This document shows, in pieces, positions 44,735-54,094 of a stretch of DNA of 64,000 nucleotides (its first letter is position 1; each line of letters begins with the position of its first letter). A program made the position numbers and the translations under genes. The notes below the pieces were generated by a model. It made no database searches. It worked only from the letters and a program-made list of their open reading frames with translations, and was not told the DNA's origin. The stretch is from an uncultured Aquimarina sp. (GTDB taxonomy: Bacteria; Bacteroidota; Bacteroidia; Flavobacteriales; Flavobacteriaceae): contig CANMDW010000023.1 of assembly GCA_947496705.1 (NCBI GenBank), positions 1 through 64,000 on the forward strand, read 5' to 3'.

Positions 44735-45946
44735 ATGTCTATTTTAAGCGGTAAAAAGATTTTAATTGGTGTCACCGCTGGTATTGCTGCATATAAAACA
44801 GCTGGTTTAGTACGTTTATTTATTAAAACAGGAGCAGAGGTAAAAGTAGTAATGACTCCTGCAGCCAAAGACTTTGTAACACCGCTTACATTATCTACAC
44901 TATCCAAAAACCCTGTGTACTCTTCTTTTTTTGATAAAGAAGACGAAAACGCCGTATGGAATAATCATGTAGACCTGGGATTATGGGCAGATATTATGAT
45001 TATCGCTCCCGCTACAGCCAATACATTATCCAAAATGGCAACGGGCAATAGTGATAATTTATTATTGGCAACATACTTGTCTGCCAAATGTCTGGTATAC
45101 TTCGCCCCGGCAATGGATTTGGATATGTACAATCACCCTTCTACTCATCAGACTTTCAAAAAATTACAGGGATTTGGCAATATAATGATTCCTGCAGAGT
45201 CTGGAGAACTGGCAAGTGGATTAGTAGGCCAGGGGCGTATGGCAGAACCTTCAACTATCATCGACTTTATAGAAAAAGATATCTTAGATAAACTTCCTTT
45301 AAAAGGTCGAAAAGTAGTAATTACTGCAGGTCCCACCTTTGAAGCAATCGATCCGGTTCGGTTTATTGGTAATCATTCCAGTGGTAAAATGGGAATCGAA
45401 TTAGCCAAAGAGGCAGCCAATCTTGGAGCACAGGTACATCTGGTGTTAGGGCCTTCTTCACTTACCGTTCATCATAGCCTCATCAATGTGATCAATGTGA
45501 TTAGTGCAGAAGAGATGTATAATGCAGTTGTTTCTGTCTATCATGATTGTGATATCGCTATCGCTTCAGCAGCAGTTGCAGATTACAGACCCAAGAATAT
45601 ATACGACCAAAAAATCAAAAAAGGAGATGTTGGGTTTTCTATTGAGTTAGAGCGAACAAAAGACATTCTTAAATGGATGGGGAGCGAAAAGAAAAATCAG
45701 TTTTTGGTCGGTTTTGCTTTAGAAACAGAAAATGAAGAAGAGAATGCCAAAAATAAATTGAAGAATAAAAACTTAGATCTGATTGTTTTGAATTCTCTTA
45801 ATGATAAAGGTGCCGGTTTCAAAAAACAAACCAACAAAGTAACCCTCATCAATCATAAATTAGAGATTAAAGCGTTTGATTTAAAGACAAAGTCTGAAGT
45901 TGCACAAGATATATTCAATGAAATTAATATCCTAAAGAATGAATAG
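44735..45946 (+). CDS. coaBC: Bifunctional phosphopantothenoylcysteine decarboxylase/synthetase
   Basis: Two steps of coenzyme A synthesis. CoaC flavodoxin-like domain (~1-180) with VTAGIAAYKTAGLVR, NHVDLGLWAD (catalytic His) and the PAMD motif in YFAPAMDLDMY; CoaB domain (~187-400) with TAGPTFEAIDPVRFIGNHSSG and AAVADYRP. 403 aa. Overlaps the DUF4835 gene by 8 bp. Its partner coaE is also in the window at 51860. Confidence 0.96.
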   Translation: MSILSGKKILIGVTAGIAAYKTAGLVRLFIKTGAEVKVVMTPAAKDFVTPLTLSTLSKNPVYSSFFDKEDENAVWNNHVDLGLWADIMIIAPATANTLSKMATGNSDNLLLATYLSAKCLVYFAPAMDLDMYNHPSTHQTFKKLQGFGNIMIPAESGELASGLVGQGRMAEPSTIIDFIEKDILDKLPLKGRKVVITAGPTFEAIDPVRFIGNHSSGKMGIELAKEAANLGAQVHLVLGPSSLTVHHSLINVINVISAEEMYNAVVSVYHDCDIAIASAAVADYRPKNIYDQKIKKGDVGFSIELERTKDILKWMGSEKKNQFLVGFALETENEEENAKNKLKNKNLDLIVLNSLNDKGAGFKKQTNKVTLINHKLEIKAFDLKTKSEVAQDIFNEINILKNE

Positions 45947-46826
45947 ACTCATCGTTGTCATAATGCTTGTAGTTGGTATTGGTCTTAATGCCCAGGAATT
46001 TAATGCCAGGGTTGCCATTAATGCAGAACAAACAGGGAACCCCAATTTACAGGTATTTAAAACATTAGAGCGATCACTTACCGAGTTTATTAACAATACA
46101 AAATGGACCTCTGTAGATTATCGTACCGAAGAACGAATTGATTGCAGTTTCTTTGTTACTATTAGTAATTATGACAATGATGCGTTTTCGGCAACCATAC
46201 AGGTACAGGCTTCACGACCTGTTTATGGTTCAAATTATAACACTACGATCTTCAATGTAAATGATAAGCAGTTTAACTTTAACTATTTAGAATTTCAACC
46301 GCTCAACTATAATCCCAATAGTTTTGAATCCAATCTTATTTCGGTAGTTGCATTTTATCTATATACCATTCTGGCAGTAGATGCAGATACTTTTGAGTTA
46401 AATAGTGGTACCAAGTATTATCAGGAGGCCAAAAATATTGTGGGTAATGCTCAAGGGAGCAATACTTTAGGATGGAATGCTCAAGATGGCACTCAGTCGA
46501 GGTTTAGATTAAATGATGATTTACTATCAGGAACCTATGATGGATATAGAACAGCCATGTATACCTACCATAGAGAAGGCCTGGATACTATGTATAATAA
46601 TGTAAAAAAAGGTAAAGAAACCATTACCCAGGCTATGGAATCCCTTCAGGAACTGCATAATGTAAGACCAAATTCATATATCATGAGGGTGTTTTTTGAT
46701 GCCAAGGCAGCTGAAATTTCAAATATCCTTTCTGGCGGACCTTCAGTTAATATAGCAGAGACAGTGCAAATTCTGAATAGAATTGCTCCAACATATACAG
46801 AAAACTGGAAAGATATAAAGTTTTAG
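45939..46826 (+). CDS. DUF4835 family protein (type IX secretion PorD-like)
   Basis: A 295-aa exported protein: signal peptide (~1-18, ends LNAQ|E), then the DUF4835 fold with EQTGNPNLQVFKTLERSLTEFINNTKW. This family is annotated as PorD, linked to type IX secretion in Bacteroidota. It overlaps coaBC by 8 bp and precedes recN, a conserved order. The exact role of PorD is not settled. Confidence 0.87.
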   Translation: MNRLIVVIMLVVGIGLNAQEFNARVAINAEQTGNPNLQVFKTLERSLTEFINNTKWTSVDYRTEERIDCSFFVTISNYDNDAFSATIQVQASRPVYGSNYNTTIFNVNDKQFNFNYLEFQPLNYNPNSFESNLISVVAFYLYTILAVDADTFELNSGTKYYQEAKNIVGNAQGSNTLGWNAQDGTQSRFRLNDDLLSGTYDGYRTAMYTYHREGLDTMYNNVKKGKETITQAMESLQELHNVRPNSYIMRVFFDAKAAEISNILSGGPSVNIAETVQILNRIAPTYTENWKDIKF

Positions 46827-46836
46827 AGAGTTATTT

Positions 46837-46869
46837 TTTGCAAATCTTTTTAAAACTATAGTATCTTTA
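46837..46869 (+). promoter_or_regulatory. Possible promoter of recN
   Basis: TTTG (46837-46840), 21-bp spacer, TATCTTTA (46862-46869; 7 of 8 of TAnnTTTG), 32 bp before the recN start. Suggests recN can be expressed apart from the operon upstream. Confidence 0.5.
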
Positions 46870-46901
46870 CTTCTTTTAAAAACAACAAAACCTTTCTATC
46901 C

Positions 46902-48557
46902 TTGCTTAGAGGTCTTTCTATAAAAAACTTCGCATTAATCGAACAATTGCAGGTGTCTTTTGATACTGGTTTGATAACCATTACCGGAGAAACCGGAGCG
47001 GGAAAATCTTTATTACTAGGTGCTCTCGGACTTTTACTGGGAAAAAGGGCTGATCTGAGTAGTGTAAAAGATAGTTCTCAAAAATGCACGGTCGAAGGGA
47101 TTTTTAATATAAAACAATACCATCTTACTCCTTTTTTTAAGGAAGAAGCACTGGATTATGAAGATGAAACGATTATAAGGCGAGAAATTCTTCCATCTGG
47201 TAAGTCCAGGGCTTTTATAAATGATACCCCGGTTACTTTACAATCATTAACAGCTCTTGGTTCAAAATTAATTGATATTCATAGTCAGCACCAAACCCTT
47301 GAGGTTACAACAAATGACTTTCAGTTTGAAGTCCTGGATGCATTGGCTGATGCCGATCGCGAAATTGAATCCTACAAAAGAGGCCTTCAGTTACTAAAAG
47401 AAAAAGAAAAAGAGATACATATACTTATAGCAAATCAGGAAGAGTTTACCAAAGAGTATGATTATAATGCTTTTCTTTTAAAAGAATTGGAAGAAGCAAA
47501 GCTGAAGCCGGGAGAATTACAAGAAATAGAAGAGCGCTACGAGCAACTTAATAATATAGAAGAGATTCAGGAGCGTTTATCGGGATCTATTGGTATTGTA
47601 GCTGCAGAAGAAATTGGAGTTTCAGATCAATTGAATACTATTAAAACAAATCTTGCTAAGATTGAATCATACTCTGGTGCTTTAAAAGAGCTTTCAGAAC
47701 GAATCCAAAGCATATATATCGAATTAGATGATATACATGTTTCACTGATGGATGAATTAGAAAAACTGGAAGCCGATCCACAGCAACTGGAAGAAATTAG
47801 TCAGCGATTACAATTATTGCATAATCTACAGGTTAAACATGCCGTTTCTACGATCGAAGAATTGATGGTAATTAAAGGGGCACTTCAGGAAAAAGTTTCT
47901 AAAACAGAGTCTCTTACCGAAGATATTGATGCACTCAGAGAAGAGATTGTAACAATTCAATCTCAATTAAATACAGTGGCAGAAAGGATTCATGAAAAAA
48001 GAAAAAAAGCACTTCCTAAACTAGTGTCAGAGTTAGAAGATATTTTGAAAGGGCTGGGAATGCCTAACGCAGCATTTAAAGCTTCATTGGATTTACAGGA
48101 AAAGTACCTGTACAACGGAAAAGAAGTATTAGAATTTTTATTTTCTGCCAATAAAGGAGGATCTTTCGGGTCACTTAAAAAAGTAGCTTCGGGCGGAGAG
48201 TTATCAAGGATTATGATTGCTATAAAAGCTATTCTTTCGAGATATGCTCAATTACCAACGATTATTTTTGATGAAATTGATACGGGGGTCTCTGGAGAAG
48301 TTGCTCATAAAATGGCCGATTTGATGAAAGATATGAGCAAAAATTTACAGGTTTTCAGTATTACGCATTTACCACAGATAGCTGCCAATGGGCAAAGTCA
48401 TTATAAAGTCTTTAAGGAAGATATAGATAACACGACCGTTACTCGGCTTACATTATTAAATGAAGAAGAGCGGATCAGGGAGATTGCAGAAATGATAGGA
48501 GGAAAGAATATTTCGGATTCTGCATTAACACACGCAAGATCATTATTACATAATTGA
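46902..48557 (+). CDS. recN: DNA repair protein RecN
   Basis: SMC-like ATPase of double-strand break repair. Walker A GETGAGKS (29-36), a long coiled coil through ~150-370, ABC signature ASGGELSR and Walker B IIFDEIDTG. 551 aa. Start is TTG 46902, which gives the family's MLRGLSIKNFALI N-terminus; no ATG does. It overlaps no neighbour and has its own possible promoter. Confidence 0.95.
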   Translation: MLRGLSIKNFALIEQLQVSFDTGLITITGETGAGKSLLLGALGLLLGKRADLSSVKDSSQKCTVEGIFNIKQYHLTPFFKEEALDYEDETIIRREILPSGKSRAFINDTPVTLQSLTALGSKLIDIHSQHQTLEVTTNDFQFEVLDALADADREIESYKRGLQLLKEKEKEIHILIANQEEFTKEYDYNAFLLKELEEAKLKPGELQEIEERYEQLNNIEEIQERLSGSIGIVAAEEIGVSDQLNTIKTNLAKIESYSGALKELSERIQSIYIELDDIHVSLMDELEKLEADPQQLEEISQRLQLLHNLQVKHAVSTIEELMVIKGALQEKVSKTESLTEDIDALREEIVTIQSQLNTVAERIHEKRKKALPKLVSELEDILKGLGMPNAAFKASLDLQEKYLYNGKEVLEFLFSANKGGSFGSLKKVASGGELSRIMIAIKAILSRYAQLPTIIFDEIDTGVSGEVAHKMADLMKDMSKNLQVFSITHLPQIAANGQSHYKVFKEDIDNTTVTRLTLLNEEERIREIAEMIGGKNISDSALTHARSLLHN

Positions 48558-48717
48558 TTTACGTTTACTAAAGATAAATAATAAACTTATCCTGTATTAA
48601 ATCACTTCAGAGCATAGAACGAATTACTTATAATGAATTACCTAAGGGAATGTTTGACCCTTTATTGAGAATTGAAGTTAATTAAACTAAAAATAGTAAC
48701 GTTTTAGGACGTTTTGT

Positions 48718-48725
48718 TATCTTTA
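48718..48725 (+). promoter_or_regulatory. Possible -7 element of fabI
   Basis: TATCTTTA (7 of 8 of TAnnTTTG) lies 34 bp before the fabI start. No clear -33 element. The rest of the 202-bp gap shows nothing recognisable. Confidence 0.35.
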
Positions 48726-48759
48726 CCGCTTGTATAATCATACTTTAATTTACAACTAA

Positions 48760-49578
48760 ATGTCACACAATTTATTAAAAGGTAAAAGAGGGATTATTTT
48801 TGGGGCACTTGATGAGAGTTCAATCGCCTGGAAAACAGCTGAACGTGTTTTTGAAGAAGGAGGGAGTTTTGTGCTTACCAATGCTCCGGTTGCGATGCGA
48901 ATGGGCACTATAAATAGCTTGGCCGAAAAAACAAATACTCAGGTTGTACCTGCAGATGCTACTTCATTAGAAGATCTGGAAAACCTGGTAGAAAAATCAA
49001 TGGAAATTTTAGGTGGCAAACTGGATTTTGTACTTCATTCTATCGGGATGTCGGTTAATGTTAGAAAAGGGCGTCATTATACAGATCTTAATTATGACTG
49101 GAGCCAAAAAGGTTGGGATGTATCGGCCCTTTCTTTTCATAAAACGATGCAGACTTTATACAAAAAAGAAGCTATGAATGAATGGGGAAGTATTGTAGCC
49201 CTTACCTATATGGCAGCACAGCGTGTGTTTCCTGATTATAATGATATGGCCGATAATAAAGCATATTTGGAATCGATAGCTCGTAGTTTTGGATATTTTT
49301 TTGGTAGAGACCACAAAGTTCGGGTAAATACGATTTCTCAATCTCCAACTCCAACCACCGCAGGAAAAGGAGTGAAAGGATTTGATGGATTTATCGAGTA
49401 TGCCGATACGATGTCACCACTGGGTAACGCAACTGCTGCAGAGTGTGCCGATTATACAGTAACAATGTTTTCTGATTTAACAAAGAAAGTAACCTTGCAA
49501 AATTTATATCATGATGGAGGCTTTTCTAATATGGGAGTAAGTCAGTTGGTGATGAGTAAATTTGTGGATGAAGAATAG
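48760..49578 (+). CDS. fabI: Enoyl-[acyl-carrier-protein] reductase FabI
   Basis: NADH-dependent last step of each fatty-acid elongation round; the triclosan target. SDR fold with N-terminal KGKRGIIFGALDESSIAWKTAERVFEEG, and catalytic Tyr-x6-Lys in YNDMADNK (~165-172). 272 aa. The motif fits FabI rather than FabV or FabL. Stands alone. Confidence 0.95.
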   Translation: MSHNLLKGKRGIIFGALDESSIAWKTAERVFEEGGSFVLTNAPVAMRMGTINSLAEKTNTQVVPADATSLEDLENLVEKSMEILGGKLDFVLHSIGMSVNVRKGRHYTDLNYDWSQKGWDVSALSFHKTMQTLYKKEAMNEWGSIVALTYMAAQRVFPDYNDMADNKAYLESIARSFGYFFGRDHKVRVNTISQSPTPTTAGKGVKGFDGFIEYADTMSPLGNATAAECADYTVTMFSDLTKKVTLQNLYHDGGFSNMGVSQLVMSKFVDEE

Positions 49579-49678
49579 TATAGCTGTTAGGAACTAAAAT
49601 TATACCTCATAAAACCCCATACTTAGACCTCATTTTAGGGTTTAATTGATATTACCTGGTAATGGGTTTTTTGTTGCT

Positions 49679-49686
49679 TACTTTTG
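49679..49686 (+). promoter_or_regulatory. -7 element 4 nt before the glycosyltransferase start
   Basis: TACTTTTG, an exact TAnnTTTG, ends 4 nt before the ATG at 49691. Transcription would start about at the ATG, so the mRNA is likely leaderless. Confidence 0.5.
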
Positions 49687-49690
49687 CCAT

Positions 49691-50695
49691 ATGGAAATGT
49701 ACTTTTCTTTTATTGTGCCTGTGTATAACAGGCCAAATGAAATTAAAGAGCTGTTGGATAGCATGTCTGTAATGAATTATCCTAAAGCTTATGAAATTGT
49801 TATTGTAGAAGACGGATCATCGAATACATCAAAAGACGTCGTGGCATCTTTTGCCGATAGATTATCTATAAGTTACTATCAAAAACCAAATACAGGTCCT
49901 GGAGATTCGCGCAACTATGGGATGCGTAAAGCCAAAGGGAATTATTTTATTATTCTGGATAGTGATGTGATCTTACCCATAGATTATCTCTTCAAAGTAA
50001 CTGATTTTTTAACCAAAAACTATGTGCACTGTTTTGGAGGACCTGACGATGCACATGAAAACTTTTCAAACCTCCAGAAAGCTATAAGTTATAGTATGAC
50101 ATCCTATTTGACTACCGGAGGTATTCGCGGACGAAAAAATACATTGGGTAAATTTCAGCCCCGTAGTTTTAATATGGGGTTGTCTAAAGAAGCTTTTGAG
50201 GCTTCAGGAGGGTTTGGTGATATACATCCTGGAGAGGATCCTGATCTTACTATCAGATTATGGAAATTAGGCTATGATACCGCACTGATTCCTGACGCCA
50301 AGGTGTTTCATAAAAGAAGAATCTCCTGGAAAAAGTTTTACATTCAGGTCAATAAGTTTGGACTGGTGAGACCGATACTCAACCTGTGGCATCCCGAAAC
50401 TGCAAAGATCACCTATTGGTTTCCGGTATTATTTCTCTTGTATACGTTGTTTTCTGTAATAGCAGCATCTTTTGGATGGTGGTATTTTATAGCGATATGG
50501 AGTGTGTATTTTATGGTAATATTTCTGGGAGCAATAATAACCTATAGAAATATTTTGATTGGAATACAAGCTATTCTGGCAGTTTGGATACAATTTTATG
50601 GATATGGAAAAGGATTCCTAAAATCTTATTATTATATTCATCTATTAAAAAAAGTTCCTGAAAAACAATTTAAGACCCTGTTTTTCTCAAAGTAA
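49691..50695 (+). CDS. Family 2 glycosyltransferase (membrane-associated)
   Basis: A 334-aa GT-A fold transferase: FIVPVYNRPNEIKELLDSM at the N-terminus, VEDGSS, and the DxD-type LDSDVILP (~100), GEDPDLTIRLWKLGYD in the acceptor region, and C-terminal TM helices (~240-305). Sugar donor and acceptor unknown. I chose ATG 49691 (MEMYFSF) since the frame's earlier start (49646) lies in the promoter. Followed 5 bp later by the YbbR-domain gene. Confidence 0.88.
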   Translation: MEMYFSFIVPVYNRPNEIKELLDSMSVMNYPKAYEIVIVEDGSSNTSKDVVASFADRLSISYYQKPNTGPGDSRNYGMRKAKGNYFIILDSDVILPIDYLFKVTDFLTKNYVHCFGGPDDAHENFSNLQKAISYSMTSYLTTGGIRGRKNTLGKFQPRSFNMGLSKEAFEASGGFGDIHPGEDPDLTIRLWKLGYDTALIPDAKVFHKRRISWKKFYIQVNKFGLVRPILNLWHPETAKITYWFPVLFLLYTLFSVIAASFGWWYFIAIWSVYFMVIFLGAIITYRNILIGIQAILAVWIQFYGYGKGFLKSYYYIHLLKKVPEKQFKTLFFSK

Positions 50696-50700
50696 TTACT

Positions 50701-51660
50701 ATGTCACGTAGAAAAAAAAATCCGTTTTCCCTAAAAAGCAATAATGCAAAAGTCTTCTTGTTTTTTTTGATATTCACTTCAGTACTTTGGATATTGATAC
50801 AGTTTTCCAAAAATTATACCAAAGAAGTAGAAGTTGGCATTCGATATACCAATATTCCCGAAGACAAAATTTTTAATGATGCAAGTGACCAGACGTTGAG
50901 AATGATGCTTAACGGAAATGGTTTCAGATTGATGAATCACAGTTGGAGTAAACCAATACTCGAATTCAATGTAGAAGATGCAGTTTTTAATAGTGAAGAT
51001 CAGTACCTTTTTTATGTTGATAAAGAATCTTCAATATTAAAAAGTAAGTTGGACTTTAAAGGACGGGTATTATCATTGCATAAAGACACTTTGCGATTAA
51101 AACTAGATAGTAATTTAGAGAAAAAGATTCCCGTAAGAATAGCACAAAATATACAGTATGCAGTGGGATATGGTAGCGATAAAGGACTGGTGGTTTCACC
51201 AGATTCTGTTACGATCGGAGGCCCTTCACAAGTAATAGATACGATTAACGATATAAGCACAGAATTTTTGAATCTTGAAGGATTGAATCTGGACTATACA
51301 TCAGAATTAAGTATCAATACCTCAGAGTTTCCACCTACCATTACTGTGGTACCTCAAAAGGTAGAAGCCACAATTTTAGTAAGTAAATTTACCGAAGGGA
51401 ATCAGAAGATTCCGATAACACTAAACAATGTGCCGGAAGGAATAGAGATTAAGATCTTTCCGAAAGAAATAACCGTAGTATACCGGGTAGGATTAGATAG
51501 ATATAATGAGATAAGCACGCGAGATTTTATGGTGGTTGCAGATTATGCCAAAGCGTCCGAGGAAAGTTCGTTTCTGACATTAGAACTTACCAGTAAGCCA
51601 CCGTCTATCCATGATGTTCGTTTGCAGGAAAAACAAGTTCAGTTTGTTGTTCTAAAATAA
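50701..51660 (+). CDS. YbbR-like domain protein (CdaR-like)
   Basis: A 319-aa protein with an N-terminal TM helix (~19-40, VFLFFLIFTSVLWILIQF) and periplasmic YbbR-like repeats (ITVVPQKVEATILVSKF). In Firmicutes the YbbR protein CdaR regulates the c-di-AMP cyclase CdaA; no cyclase is next to it here, so that role is unproven. Lies between a glycosyltransferase and coaE on the same strand. Confidence 0.82.
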   Translation: MSRRKKNPFSLKSNNAKVFLFFLIFTSVLWILIQFSKNYTKEVEVGIRYTNIPEDKIFNDASDQTLRMMLNGNGFRLMNHSWSKPILEFNVEDAVFNSEDQYLFYVDKESSILKSKLDFKGRVLSLHKDTLRLKLDSNLEKKIPVRIAQNIQYAVGYGSDKGLVVSPDSVTIGGPSQVIDTINDISTEFLNLEGLNLDYTSELSINTSEFPPTITVVPQKVEATILVSKFTEGNQKIPITLNNVPEGIEIKIFPKEITVVYRVGLDRYNEISTRDFMVVADYAKASEESSFLTLELTSKPPSIHDVRLQEKQVQFVVLK

Positions 51661-51790
51661 ATGATTAATCTCGGTAATTTTTTTAATACTTTGGTTCTCT
51701 ATTGTGTTTTTCAATTTCACATTTACCCTAAGAAAATAGATCTGTTGTTGAAATAACATTAGTAACAAAATAAAAGTCTTGACTCTTGAA

Positions 51791-51812
51791 GCCTGCCTGC
51801 CGTCAGACAGGC
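51791..51812. repeat. Short palindromic repeat (CAGGC type)
   Basis: GCCTGCC (51794 region) and GACAGGC form an imperfect hairpin in the gap before coaE. Related in sequence to the larger palindrome at 10851-10893. Confidence 0.55.
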
Positions 51813-51859
51813 GTAGTGAGCTAGGTTCTTTTATTTGGACAATACTGATAATTAAATAT

Positions 51860-52441
51860 ATGAAAGTTGTTGGTCTTACCGGTGGTATTGGTAGCGGAAA
51901 ATCTACCGTAGCCAAAATGTTTCAAAAGCTTGGAGTCCCTGTTTATATAGCCGACGATGAGGCTAAAAAATTGATGAATAGTGATGCTTCTGTAAAAAAA
52001 CAAGTTGTACAATTGCTGGGTGATGATGCATATGATCTAGGTGAATTAAACAGATCATATATAGCAGGTGTAGTTTTTAATGATGCCTCAAAACTTGAGC
52101 AATTAAATGCTATTGTCCATCCAGCAGTAGCGCATCATTTTGATATGTGGAAAAGCAAACAAAAAGGTGTCTATGTCATAAAAGAAGCGGCCATTCTTTT
52201 TGAAAACGACGGGTATAAACAGTGTGATTATACGATTCTTGTCTTAGTTCCAGAAGAAGAAAGAATTCAAAGAGTTTTAAAAAGAGATAACAATACTACC
52301 AGAAAACAAATACGTTCTAGGATGAATAACCAGTGGGAAGATGCACAAAAAATCCCATTGGCCGATTTTCTAATTTATAATATAGATTTAAAAAATACTG
52401 AAAATCAAGTAGATAAAATCCATAGAGAAATATCGTCCTGA
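51860..52441 (+). CDS. coaE: Dephospho-CoA kinase
   Basis: Final step of CoA synthesis: phosphorylates the 3'-OH of dephospho-CoA. P-loop GGIGSGKST (8-16), then VYIADDEAKKLMN and VHPAV, the family's substrate-binding motifs. 193 aa from ATG 51860 (MKVVGLTGG); the frame opens earlier at 51779 but passes through the palindromic repeat. Confidence 0.95.
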   Translation: MKVVGLTGGIGSGKSTVAKMFQKLGVPVYIADDEAKKLMNSDASVKKQVVQLLGDDAYDLGELNRSYIAGVVFNDASKLEQLNAIVHPAVAHHFDMWKSKQKGVYVIKEAAILFENDGYKQCDYTILVLVPEEERIQRVLKRDNNTTRKQIRSRMNNQWEDAQKIPLADFLIYNIDLKNTENQVDKIHREISS

Positions 52442-52470
52442 AGCTTTTGTAATCCTTATCTTTCATTTTG

Positions 52471-52521
52471 TTAACATTTGGTTAAACCGTAAAGTAGCTA
52501 AATGTTAAAGTCTTACTTTTG
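52471..52521 (+). promoter_or_regulatory. Inverted repeat and -7 element upstream of the kinase/regulator operon
   Basis: Inverted repeat TTAACATTT (52471-52479) / AAATGTTAA (52500-52508), perfect 9-bp arms, 20-bp spacing, followed at 52514-52521 by TACTTTTG (exact TAnnTTTG) which ends 4 nt before the kinase ATG. The arms are placed over the -33 and spacer region, where an operator would act, possibly for the operon's own response regulator. Confidence 0.6.
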
Positions 52522-52525
52522 AGTT

Positions 52526-54091
52526 ATGAATAAAAGGTTATTCGTATTACTGATAATCCTGATGAGTTTATCATTAATTGGGATTATTTTCGTTCAGGGA
52601 TATTGGATTAACAACACAGTTGAGAATAATGAAGAACAGTTTTCTTTCAATGCTAAGCAAATTCTAATATCTGTATCCAATAGGATTCAGTATAGAGAAT
52701 TTGAAGAGATGTTTTTCCCCTTACAGGAAATTCTGGATAGCATAGAAGAACCCGATAATAAAACAATACGGCAACTCTTAAACATAAGCATTGATAATAC
52801 CACCAAATCGTTTTCATACGCAAATGGTATTTTGGAAGAAGATAATAAGTTATTCTCTTCGTTTATAAATCTTAATATTGATACAGTAAGATTAAAAAAT
52901 ATTTTAAATCGTAATGCTGATGTTTCAATACAGGACAATCAAAACGATTTTACTAAACAAAGTTCTAAGTCTAAGCTGGAGAGAATAAGAGGGCTAACAG
53001 ATCTTCAGCGAAAAGATTATGAGATTGTTATAGGAGAAATTGCCAGTTTTATACCAATTCATAGAAGGGTTCAAAAAAATGAAATAGAAAATTTGTTAAG
53101 AAAAGAACTGGAGGAGAGAGATATAAAAGTTGATTTTGAATATGCCATATATAGTAATGCGCTGGCAACAAAGGTACGTTCTTATGATTTTAGTTTAGAT
53201 TATCCAACGACATATGCGATTCCGCTTTTTGTAGATGATGAAGGAGCTAGTGAATATCAACTGTACGTCAATTTTACAGGAAAAAAACGATATGTGCTTT
53301 CCACGATCAAAGGAATGGCCATTTTATCAATAATATTTACGTTGATTATTGTTGTTGCATATTCCAGTGCATTGTCACAACTGATGCAGCAACGGCAGAT
53401 ATCACAAATTAAAACAGATTTTATTAATAATATGACCCATGAACTTAAGACTCCTATAGCCACAATTAATCTGGCACTGGATTCCATAAAGAATCCCAAA
53501 ATAGCAGGAGATCAGAAAAAAGTAGAGCGATACCTGGGTATGATAAAAGAAGAAAATAAACGAATGCATGCTCAGGTAGAAAATGTGTTAAGGATCTCTC
53601 AGTTAGAGAAAAACGAACTTAATATTAAAAAAGAGAGCCAAGAACTGCATGATATTGTTGAAGATGCTGTTACACATGTTTCGTTGATTGTTGAAAATAG
53701 ACAAGGGTATATAAAAATGCATTTAGGTGCGCTTAAAACTACTGTGCTGGCAAATGATAGTCATTTAACCAATGTAGTAGTGAATATTTTAGACAATGCT
53801 ATTAAGTATTCTGAGGCAGAACCCAAAATTGATGTATATACCGAGAATGTAAAAAACAGTATTGTGCTTAAGATTCGAGACCAAGGTATCGGAATGGGAA
53901 AAGTTGCACAGAAAAAGATTTTTGAAAAGTTCTTTAGGGAGCATACCGGAGACCTTCATAATGTAAAAGGACATGGGTTGGGGCTTACTTATGTGAAAAG
54001 AATTATAGATGATCATCATGGTCAGATATGGGTAGAAAGTGAAAGGGGAAAAGGCTCCACGTTTATAATTAAATTACCGTTAATATCTTAA
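52526..54091 (+). CDS. Sensor histidine kinase (RprX-like)
   Basis: A 521-aa membrane kinase: TM1 (~6-26), periplasmic sensor (~27-260), TM2 (~263-283), HisKA with phospho-acceptor His305 (NMTHELKTPIATI), and HATPase_c with N-box NILDNAIKYS, G1 DQGIGMG and G2 GHGLGLTYV. Pairs with the response regulator 3 bp downstream. The pair resembles RprXY of Bacteroides; the stimulus is unknown. Confidence 0.93.
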   Translation: MNKRLFVLLIILMSLSLIGIIFVQGYWINNTVENNEEQFSFNAKQILISVSNRIQYREFEEMFFPLQEILDSIEEPDNKTIRQLLNISIDNTTKSFSYANGILEEDNKLFSSFINLNIDTVRLKNILNRNADVSIQDNQNDFTKQSSKSKLERIRGLTDLQRKDYEIVIGEIASFIPIHRRVQKNEIENLLRKELEERDIKVDFEYAIYSNALATKVRSYDFSLDYPTTYAIPLFVDDEGASEYQLYVNFTGKKRYVLSTIKGMAILSIIFTLIIVVAYSSALSQLMQQRQISQIKTDFINNMTHELKTPIATINLALDSIKNPKIAGDQKKVERYLGMIKEENKRMHAQVENVLRISQLEKNELNIKKESQELHDIVEDAVTHVSLIVENRQGYIKMHLGALKTTVLANDSHLTNVVVNILDNAIKYSEAEPKIDVYTENVKNSIVLKIRDQGIGMGKVAQKKIFEKFFREHTGDLHNVKGHGLGLTYVKRIIDDHHGQIWVESERGKGSTFIIKLPLIS

Positions 54092-54094
54092 AAT

